Assembly: GCA_965230225.1 (NCBI GenBank)
Contig: CBDDKM010000005.1
Span: 62,001 to 126,000 of the forward strand
Direction: 5' to 3'
Length of the DNA stretch: 64,000 nucleotides
Source: CALSMU01 sp965230225
GTDB taxonomy: Bacteria; Bacteroidota; Bacteroidia; Flavobacteriales_D; Parvicellaceae
Part shown: positions 43,501-52,800 of the stretch, piece after piece
How the letters are laid out: the number at the start of each line of letters is the position of its first letter
Numbering within the stretch: position 1 is the stretch's first letter
Notes under the pieces: generated by a model
What the model was told of the DNA's origin: nothing
Database searches by the model: none
The model's input: only the letters and a program-made list of their open reading frames with translations
Made by a program: the position numbers and the translations under genes

Positions 43501-46500
43501 GGAAGCATGTAGAAAACTATTTCCCGACAGCTAATGTTTTCGACTTTGATTTATACGATGATACAGACGATAATCGCTTTGCCCTATTAGTAGAATTAGA
43601 TCAGCCAATTAATGCAGCAGATGCTACTGAAGCTCAATTGATATTCGAAAAGGAAATTAAACCTTACACGCAAAGTGTAGAAGGAGAGGATCAAAGTCTT
43701 CTTTACTTCAATACACTTTTAAATTTAGCTCCGCACCTTAGTAAGGTTCAAGATGACCCTTCTTATGAGTACATACAAGGATATGCTTCCATTAAGTATG
43801 CTAAAATGATTCCACAGCAAGGTAGCTCAACCTTGTACGATAGAGTTATTATTGAGTTGAATCCGGATCAAATTAATGCCGGAAAAAACAAGCCGAAAAA
43901 ACAAGTACATCCTATTAGTAGAAAAGCCTGGCAAGTAATTAACGAAGCCATGCCTTTAGTAATGCATCCGGAAGATGATTTAAAAAAGATCTATAATAAA
44001 GACAATCAGATCAATTGTGGGCCATTTAACGGATTAGTACAAGGAGAGCAGGAAAGTGATCTTTTCGATGGTGCTCAAAGTCAGAAAAAGAACATACTTA
44101 GTGTTCCTAATGTTTACCACATGACCTGGAAAACAGGTTATGCATCTCGTTCAGTAGGTACAAAAGGGTGGGTTAAAATGCGTACAGGAAATCAATCCAA
44201 AATTGGAGGAGGACACCGCGTAAAAACCATCAAAATATACGATAACTGGAATGATTTTGTAAGTGGTGAAAACAGTGCAGTATACGGTACTCAATACGAT
44301 TATACCACAACGGATGAAAGAGGAAACATTGTGAGCAGCGGAGTGGCATCTTACGAACCTCTTGGTTCAGGAGCAGATGCAAATGTAATGCGTACTCCTA
44401 GCTTTTATATCCATAAAGGGAAAAGTGTGCCCGACGAGCGCTTTTATACGGAGTTGCCGGTTAATGAAGAGATATATGCAACTACAGATATTCGTTATGC
44501 AGAAGTAAAGGTATCTAGTATCGATTATGATTATGTGGGGCTTACTTTGAACAAGCCCGGTTATACTAAATATACCCATTATACAGCGAAAGATTTTCCT
44601 CTACAGTTTGATTATACAAACATCGATACGGAATTAAAGAAACCATTAGTACTAAGTGCTTTTGGGTATAGTAAAAGAAGGTTGGGAATTTCCTATGGAA
44701 TGTCTGTAGTAGGAAATGATATGCATGGAAAGTTCAGAGGGAAGTATGTTTATTCTACGCCTTCAGGAGGCAGCCTGGAAGGTGACTTAATTTACAAAGA
44801 AGAACATTTTTATAGAGTAGATGGTTCAGGAAACTTGAACAGTTCAGTTCCTGTAATTCATAAAGATGGAACCAAAACGAATCAGTTATTAGGGTTGAAC
44901 CTGGATTTAATGACTCATTTAAATAAATCTGAAAACAACAATTCTACGGTAAAAATTGGAGGTAACATAGAAGTAAACCCTCCTGCAGCAATTGTTCCTT
45001 CTGTATGGCCCGGAGGAAACACTTCTGAAGTGTCTGTAATGAGCTCACTAACAACTAAAATTGTTTACCAGTCTGGAATTTTAGAACGTGTGGTGGTAGA
45101 TGACAATGGACGATACAAGGCCACTACTAACTTGCTGTATGATGCTAAAACAGGTGCCCCTATTGTAACCCAAATAGAGCCTGAAGCTCCTTACGAAGAT
45201 GAGACGGGAGGACAAAAAATATACGAATACAATTACCCTGCTCATTGGGCATATTCAGGTATGGAAATCGCTTCCGAGAACATTAATATTGTAAGAGAAG
45301 ATATATTAGATGCAAATGGTTATATCTCTTCTGCAGAAAAGCAGTATTTCCATCCGGGCGATATCATTTTGATTCCAACTATCTCTCAGCACAATGTACT
45401 AACGGTGGTAGAAAATGAAACCACTGGAGATTACTTTTTAGCACGAGAAGATGGAAGTGTATTCTTTTCTCCTGGAGCTGGAACAAAATACCGTGTTTTC
45501 TTACCGGGACGAAAAAACTTTACAGGAACTCCAATGGCTTCTGTTACCACATTAGATACATACCCAATAAATGATTCTCCTTATGAGGAAGGATATGTAC
45601 ACAGCCAAATATTAAACATTTCGGGAATAGATTTTAACGATGAAGCTAAGATTTTGGATGGATGTTTTACTTACACTCGAAACCTGGCCTATGTTAATCC
45701 ATACCATAAGAATTTAAAAGGTCAGTGGAAGCAACACCACAGTTATACATTTGATCATGAAAGAGACTATGGTTCAGGAATAGCACGAAAAGATGGATTA
45801 TTAACTGCCTACCAGCCATTTTGGAAAAATGAAGGAGGACAATGGTTAGCCATTAATGACCCTGCCAGAACTTCTGATTACAATGCTCAAGATCCTTTAC
45901 AGAATTGGATTCTAACCGGAACTTCAACTCTGTTCGATCAGTACGGAAATGCTCTGGAAACAGAAGATGTATTAGGTATTAAATCTGCTCAATACATGGG
46001 GTATAATCATCAATATGGAAAAGCTGCAGTGTCCAACTCCAGGTATGAAGAATCAGGATTTGACGGATTTGAAGATTATTATTCTGATGGAACCATGTGG
46101 GTAGAAGAGGGGAAAGATCCAGTATTTACACCGTACTTCTGTACAAATAATCATTTCAGATTAAACGAAGTAGAACCAACCACTTTAGAAGCCCATACCG
46201 GAAAGTATAGCGTTATGGTAGGTCCGAATGATGATGTATCGTTCCAATCATCAGTGTGGGACGGGGTTTATCCTCCGGGAATACCATATCAGGTCCCCAT
46301 TGTAATTGATCAACCGGATATGATTTACAACCACCGTTTTGTAAATACTGAAGCGGAAAACACCTATGTAATCATGGGGTGGGTAAAAGAAAATAATACT
46401 TCTCCGGAGCTCATTAATTACGAAGCAAGTATTCAAGTAGAAGTAGGAGGAACAGTGATTCCTGTTACAGAGAAAAGATCCAACATTATTGATGGGTGGC

Positions 46501-46808
46501 AACGAATAGAGTTGACTTTCGAAATCGATGATCAATTGGCCAATTATACAGCAGTAAAGATCAAACTTGTTGCGGGAACTACTACGGCATTTTTCGACGA
46601 TATCCGAGTTCACCCATTCGACAGTGAAATGGAAGCTCAAGTGATGGATGCCAATAATCTAAGACCAATGGCAACGTTGGATAATCGAAATTTCGCAATT
46701 ATCTATCAGTATGATGAGGATGGTAACATGATCCGAACATTTAAGGAAACTAACCGTGGAAAACAAACCATACAGGAGAGTAGAACCGGAATAAGAATTA
46801 ACCAATAA
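40521..46808 (+). CDS. RHS-system first shell protein (SpvB/TcaC-like N-terminal half)
   Basis: The 2095-residue protein has a long basic/hydrophobic leader (about 1-32), then the typical Bacteroidota RHS pre-shell opening: STGDFNYSIPLLDVGGYPI and a VVGLGWNISTGAINR segment (about 58-110), as in the SpvB/TcaB-like entry of Tc toxin B subunits. A Ser/Asn-rich beta region follows (about 130-340), then a long beta-repeat body and a final YD-like strand (YQYDEDGNMIRTFKE). It lacks an RHS core and a toxin end. The second shell gene follows after 23 bp, so the two look like a split TcB/TcC-type cocoon. Export by T9SS is possible, but no sorting domain is visible. Confidence 0.7.
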   Translation: MILRIRKSIITRTIAGGLIPMMMSPGFILGASPIPSAPAPSGGSVDPNLVSTESSEMVNVSTGDFNYSIPLLDVGGYPITLSYNADVTMEQQASVVGLGWNISTGAINRTVRGLPDDFDGDKVKTTMNLRPNLSITNTYSLTGEIVGNEIDENGFTVTNENGVANSNVTSSATTLTEGGTTQQNGSATLSFSTTFNNYSGNETSTGVDASYDKTKRKYDAGILNSSSSFGLGAGLTSSSRSGLSSNIGANLALGWAKPGNFSAGMGLNHNTLHGSSLSYNFGWSKTWGKKIKASTKIGTGASFPFATNSYTPTANFDFSNKAYSFDIDLGLEFWTVFPHIRYARSEYQNCLTETEKEEHAYGYLNIEKAYSDPGALQDFNLSLPPVHEEIKHLNTPIPTYDYYVSSTSGDMYRAIRNDAGYVRDPKTISKGHAPSGSAEVGFGSGFQAGVNLSYSWNNSTTGEWHDDNPFSEQESFEFRTDDDNPNNLAEYEKFTFQKVNNRSTINSDQYNAIDANEALQQRINKVYEKIIGSGQFINDAGDLNAYSVTNNNHYQHERRDRNVVFQYRTNKELRNNQDHQFNEYPEGSHIFYNGNYLGGGNDRDMLEYPDNQIGEITILRAGGAREVYGIPVMNTSNQVSFNMSKYNNYNPGGPMDLSQNIDGMGLVEYDPDLKKDNSINNKRGNNFYYLKNEVPTHATAYLLTELLSEDYSDMENDGPTPDDLGSYVKFNYSYLEKTKWRYPYQENMATFNEGFKSNELDDMASYQYGERDTYLIHSIESKDFVAEFVYGNRDDGYDVNGENGGISTSSNNLVANKTRKLETIKLYTRKGKEFGEGPIKTVNFVYNHSLCVGTPDNINGGGKLTLEEVYFENYDSPKGKLYRYKFDYGVNNSINNPPYNLSHKDRWGNYKVDEANGVDQTISFVHNSSLDNNEYPYAEQDKAKADQEIQAWKLKAIDLPSGSRMEIEYESDSYEFVQNKEATRMYHILGYHGWKHVENYFPTANVFDFDLYDDTDDNRFALLVELDQPINAADATEAQLIFEKEIKPYTQSVEGEDQSLLYFNTLLNLAPHLSKVQDDPSYEYIQGYASIKYAKMIPQQGSSTLYDRVIIELNPDQINAGKNKPKKQVHPISRKAWQVINEAMPLVMHPEDDLKKIYNKDNQINCGPFNGLVQGEQESDLFDGAQSQKKNILSVPNVYHMTWKTGYASRSVGTKGWVKMRTGNQSKIGGGHRVKTIKIYDNWNDFVSGENSAVYGTQYDYTTTDERGNIVSSGVASYEPLGSGADANVMRTPSFYIHKGKSVPDERFYTELPVNEEIYATTDIRYAEVKVSSIDYDYVGLTLNKPGYTKYTHYTAKDFPLQFDYTNIDTELKKPLVLSAFGYSKRRLGISYGMSVVGNDMHGKFRGKYVYSTPSGGSLEGDLIYKEEHFYRVDGSGNLNSSVPVIHKDGTKTNQLLGLNLDLMTHLNKSENNNSTVKIGGNIEVNPPAAIVPSVWPGGNTSEVSVMSSLTTKIVYQSGILERVVVDDNGRYKATTNLLYDAKTGAPIVTQIEPEAPYEDETGGQKIYEYNYPAHWAYSGMEIASENINIVREDILDANGYISSAEKQYFHPGDIILIPTISQHNVLTVVENETTGDYFLAREDGSVFFSPGAGTKYRVFLPGRKNFTGTPMASVTTLDTYPINDSPYEEGYVHSQILNISGIDFNDEAKILDGCFTYTRNLAYVNPYHKNLKGQWKQHHSYTFDHERDYGSGIARKDGLLTAYQPFWKNEGGQWLAINDPARTSDYNAQDPLQNWILTGTSTLFDQYGNALETEDVLGIKSAQYMGYNHQYGKAAVSNSRYEESGFDGFEDYYSDGTMWVEEGKDPVFTPYFCTNNHFRLNEVEPTTLEAHTGKYSVMVGPNDDVSFQSSVWDGVYPPGIPYQVPIVIDQPDMIYNHRFVNTEAENTYVIMGWVKENNTSPELINYEASIQVEVGGTVIPVTEKRSNIIDGWQRIELTFEIDDQLANYTAVKIKLVAGTTTAFFDDIRVHPFDSEMEAQVMDANNLRPMATLDNRNFAIIYQYDEDGNMIRTFKETNRGKQTIQESRTGIRINQ

Positions 46809-46831
46809 ATCAATAACTAAAACGTAAAGAG

Positions 46832-49800
46832 ATGAGAAAATTAATGTCAATACTTGTTTTGTTAAGTTTTAGTACGTTGACGTACGGAACAATAGACAAA
46901 GAAGAAAATACCAATACAAGTTCAAACATCGTTCAGCCATTATCGGTGGAGAGTGATCAGTATTATGCTGTGGATAACAATCCAAATTGGTTCAACGATT
47001 TTAAAATAAAGGGGGTTAAGAATGAAATCATTTTTGGAATAGATGAGAGCATTTTAACCATAGATCCAGCCTTTGAATACCTAATTACATTTGATGTTAG
47101 CTGGGAAGAACTACAATCAAACAATACCTTGCAGACCCAAACCACCTCAGTAGAATTAGAGGTAGATTTCGATCCAACCCTTCAATATAAGGACCGATCG
47201 GTATACACCTTTAATAATGGGTTACAAGTTAATATTTCGAGCGTACAATTGTTTATAAAGAATAGTAGTCAGGTTTATGTTCCTGTAACTACTTACCCTT
47301 CAAACCTCTTTTTAAAAGCGACTGTCGAAACGGAATATTACGACGTGTTCGATCGATTTACTGTACCCAGTGTATCCAGTACTGATATTAACTTGAGTTA
47401 TAATATCAATGAAGCCAAACTCCAGGTAGATTGGAGTAATATTTCTGGCGCTGAAGAATATGAGTTGGAGTGGATTTGGGTACACAGTTATACAGGAACT
47501 GTAACAGGTGGTAATGTTCAATTACATACTCCTAACCACGTACATTATAATTTCAATGAAAATGCCAGTAGAGTTAGGTTAAAGGAAAGTAATTATGATA
47601 TCCCATTAATCTATGGGAATGGGTTTCTATTAGTTCGTTACCGAGGAATTGGAATAGGCGGACCAAACCTTAATGTTCCAATTGAAGGAGCTTGGTCAGG
47701 AGTTCCGGTAAGTGGAATGGTAAGCCAGTGCCCTAATACATGCTATACAGCAACCACTCCATTGGAAAATAATGCTTTTAACTATGCCGCTCAAATGGGG
47801 TTTGTTGAAAATGGGGCAAAAGGAGTTACCGTTCAGTACATGGATGGAACCGCCAAAACCAGACAGACGATTTCCAAAATGAACAGCCAGGACGAAGTGA
47901 TAGGAGGTTCTACTGTTTACGATTATTATGGTAGACCAGCCATACAAACCATGGGAAGCCCCGTAAAACAAGCTCATTTGAATTATATCGATGGAATTAA
48001 TCTGGACTTAAGTGGAGATGTTTATGATAAAGATGATTTTCATAAAGATAATTTGATGTATGGTGATTGTGGAGTGAAACCTGCACCTCCTATGCATGAA
48101 TTAGAGTCTAAAGGAGTAGCTAATTATTACAGCGATCAAAATACCGATCAAGATGGGGCCGAAGCTTATTTGCCGGATGCCGATGGTTATACATTTATTC
48201 AAACACATTATGCCAACGACCCAACCAGTAGGGCAAAAAGAGTAGGCGGAGTGGGTGCTACCCATCAGTTGGAAGAGGGAATGCATTACAAAGAAACCAT
48301 TTATGAAAATGTAAAGGGAAATGAAACAACATACCTTTTTGGATCAGATGCTGCTCCTGCCCATAATTATACCAGAGTTATTACAAGAGATGCTAACGGA
48401 CAGGTAAGTGTAACTATTTTAGATAGCTATGGACAAACTGTAGCAACCTACCTGGAGGGAGAAGCTCCTGCTGGGTTAGAAGCCATAGAGGGAAATGATG
48501 GTCCAACTTTATTGCATACGCAATTGTTTAATGATAATAACCCTAATCTGGAGGAAGAAGGGGTTCTTTCTGTACAAACATTAATTGCAGTAACCGATCC
48601 GAACACATTGTATACTTTTAATTACGACTTCGAACAACAGGTATATACCAATTGTTTACCGGCCAATATGTGTTTTGATTGTGTTTATGAAATTACTTAT
48701 TCCATTACCCCGGAAGAGGGCGAATTCAGCGCCTCTTGCGGTCCGGTTAATGAAAATGAAGTGGCCTATGATGCCCCTTATTCATGGACTCATACCGTAG
48801 GGATGATTGATGAAACCAACTATAACACAACCTGCGATCCGGCCATTACGTTTTCAAGTGTAAACCCTGGAAGTTTCGGAATTCAGTTTCCAAGATTCGG
48901 TAGCTATTATGTAACCAAAACCTTAAAAGTGTCTCAGGCACCTGTAGATTACTATTGGGAGCAATATGTAGAAAATTCAACCTGTTTAACTCCTTATTCA
49001 GAATTTTTGCAAAATGAACTATCTACCATAGATTATAGCTTGTGCGAAAGTTTAACCGCTTGCGAGCAAAACTTTTTGGATCATTTTGGAACATGGACAG
49101 TTTATTTAGCCAATAACCCGGGAGCAACCCAACAACAATACGAAGACGAAAAAGAGGAGTTCATTATTGATTGCGAAAATGCTCCTATTTGTGAGCAATT
49201 GAAACCTATACTGATGGGAGATGTAACTCCTGGTGGACAGTATGGATCACTTGATCCAACCGATCCATTAAGTGTTTTCAATACGAATAACTCTCTGGAA
49301 ATTCATTGGCAAAGTGCAGGCCTGAATTATACCACCAATGGCCAACCATCACTTATTCAAAACTCATTGGGTAATATGGTTTCGCCTTTGGATCCGAGTA
49401 TAACTTTAACGGACTTCTTAAATAATTGGCAGCAGGAATGGGCGGAAGCGTTAATAGTAGGCCATCCGGAATACATAACTTATACTTTCTGTACTACTTT
49501 TCCGGAGGTATTTAGTTACGCCGCTAATTTCAACAACACAGAAACAATGGCTGATGCTATAACCAATGATTTCCTGAATCCGATGGGGTCGGCCAATTAT
49601 AGCTGTTTTTCATCAGCACCTGCGGGAACATTGCAAGATCCATTAATTACTTTGTTTGATGAGTCCACTGATTTAATTTACCAAAACCTAAACGACAGAA
49701 CCTATGCCTACTATATGAATGGGCAGCAAACCTGGACCTATTTGCAACAAGCACAAGCTTTGTTAAACGATTGTTCAGGAAGTTCGCTTTACCAGCAAGT

Positions 49801-52800
49801 ATCCTTAATGACAGATGGTGAACCTTTTGGACAAAGTACTTGCGATAATGATAAGCACTGGTTGAGTTTTAGGAACATGTACATGGGGCGAAGAAATATA
49901 TTACTACAAGTTGTCATGGAGGGATGGGCCATGCTACAAGTTACAAATGGAAACCCTAACCAAAACCACATTAGGTGTATCAACTTTGTAAATACCAGTC
50001 ACTGTGTTTCACCGCACGACTATGAAAACAAAATAAAGCGTTTTCCATTGTTCGATCAGATGATGGCAAACCCTTATTTGGAAGTGGTTTCTAATCCTTC
50101 TGTAGCTAACCCGGGGTCTGCTCCATCAATTGATTTTTGTGAAACGCAATGTGAAGCTCTTTCTGATACCTGGATGTCGTCGTTAGAAGGTTGTGCAACC
50201 TTATTGAATGTTTCTCCTCAAGATTGGGCATCGGGAAATAGTGTTTACGATGCATTACAGGTTGATCTGGAAAACGTATGTAAAGGAGGGTGCTCACCAG
50301 AGTGGCCTGTAGCTTCTCAGTTTAGCGATAATCCATCTCCTTATGCATCGTTTGAAGAGGTGTTGACTTCGAGTGCATACTTGAATGGACCGGAGACAGC
50401 TACATGTAGTCATTTGCTGATCAATTTTCCACAACCAGTGGATGACTTATCCTTGATTCATGAATTGAATGAATGTGGTTGCGATCAGTTGTTAAGTGTA
50501 GATAACGAAGAAGATTTTGTAGCACAGTACGGTTTTTACCCAGCAAATTTCTGTAATGATCGTGCAGAATGTGCGAATGCTGCCGGTGTAAGTACAGGAG
50601 AAACTTACTGTGATGAATGTCCGGAACCGGCCATAGAGTGGACTCAAAGTCAATTGGGTGCGTTGAGCTTAATTGAAACGCTAAATGACTATAAATGCGC
50701 TGGTGAAGACTGTATCGATTGCGAAGTAATAACCGATGCTGTAGCTCATTTAAACTCAATATTTGGAATAACTGATGTTACCTTACACCCAAGCATTTTT
50801 ACTAACTACATTAACGAAACTCAAAGTACTAATTTTAATTATGCCAGTTTGGAGGCCTTTATGCAAACCTGCGATGATTATGTGAATGGAGTTACCACCT
50901 CAGGTTTTTCGAATGGAGTAAACGATTTGGTTGATATACTGAATGGTTTGACAGCAGCAGGAATTACCAATGGTCAATCCCATTATGGAAATACACTTCC
51001 GGCTTACTTCACTGCGAGCTTTACCACATTAAAGCCAAGTTGTGAGGTAGATCCAACCATAGCTTACAATTACTCTCCACAGATTGTTGGAAGCACCTTA
51101 ACCTTTGGTATTAACCATAGCACTTGCGATTTCTGCGATAGAAATGAAAGCATCACATTAGAATTAATTAACCAGGGGTCTTTTAATACAGCGCTTGAAG
51201 CCATGCAAGCCACCACATCTTTTGGAGCTCCTTACTGGAATTCAAGTTTAGCTACCAATCAATTTGCGATAGATGCCATTGCATTGGACGATCAGAACAA
51301 TGAGGTTGAGCTTACCTATTATGTTAGAACCACTTGTTTTGATATATTACCAGGAGCTGGTCCTACAGGTCCTAATGCTCCAATATTGTGTGTTAATTAT
51401 GATTTTCACAATGACCCTCAACCAGATTGTATCGATGGATTAATTGCCAATGCAACCATTAATGCAGATGAAGCTTACGCTCATTACTTAACTGAGCAAC
51501 AAGAAATTTTTGAAGCCAATTACATCGAAACTTGTTTAAACGTAACGGAAGATCACAGCTATGATTACAAAGCCAACCGTTACCATTATACATTGTTCTA
51601 CTACGATAGAGTAGGGAACTTGGTTAAAACTGTACCACCTAAAGGAGTAAATCCTTTAGATGTAAATGATGTTACAGATATTGTAGAAAACGGAGCAGAG
51701 ATTTACCCTGAGCATACTTATGCCTCTACCTACCAGTTTAATAGCATGAATCAACAAATACTATCCAATACACCGGATGGTGGAGATACCAAAAGTTGGT
51801 ACGATGATTTAGGAAGACCTGTGGTGAGTCAAAATGCAAGGCAGGCTGAGTTTAATACAAAGCTACTTAACAATGATCCATTTGGATCAGGAGTAAACGT
51901 ACCAACGTATAATTACATCAAATACGACTATTTGGGAAGAATAGCGGAATCAGCGGAGATTATGCAGCCTACCCCAATGGACAATAATACTGCAAAAAAT
52001 GCTCATGCCTTAAGGCAGTGGATTGACCCTGTAAATGCATCGGGAACAGCTAAAAGTCAAATCAACAAAGTGGTATATTCTACTCCTCAAAGCGCGGCTG
52101 CCGAACTGGAGTTTGGAGGAGACGGTTATGGAGACATTAGAAACAGAATAGCCGCTACCGAAAAGTACGAGGGATGGTTTACTCCAAGTTTCGGAGTAAT
52201 AGACATTGGAACACCGGATTATGTAAACCATAACAGTTACGATGTACATGGTGTGGTTAAGACTTATTTGAGTCAAAATAAAGATCTGGCAGCAGATAAT
52301 AGAGAGTTTGTCCGCACCGATTATACCTATGATTTAATTAGTGAATTAACCCATCAAATTGATTATCAAAAAGGAAAGATCGACCAGATGAGTCATCGTT
52401 ATGTTTACGATGCAGATAATCGTATAAAAGAAATATATACCTCTAAAGATGGAATAATTTGGGACAAAGATGCCGATTACCAATATCGTTTAGATGGAAT
52501 GTTAGCCCGTACAGAATTGGGAGAGATGCAAGTGCAAGGATGTGATTTTGTATATACCCTCCACGGTTGGATAAGAGGAATGAACTCTGCTGTATTGGAT
52601 CCGAATAAGGATATGGGTAAAGATGGAATTTCCACTGCATATCCTTATGAGAGTGGATCTCCAATTGCTCATGAATACATAGCAAGAGACGCATTTGCCT
52701 TTACGTTAGGGTATTATGAAGGCGATTACAAACGAGTAAGTCATTTAGAAACTGGAAAAGAATGGGACATGAACATTGCTTCAACACCTTTCGAGGCCGA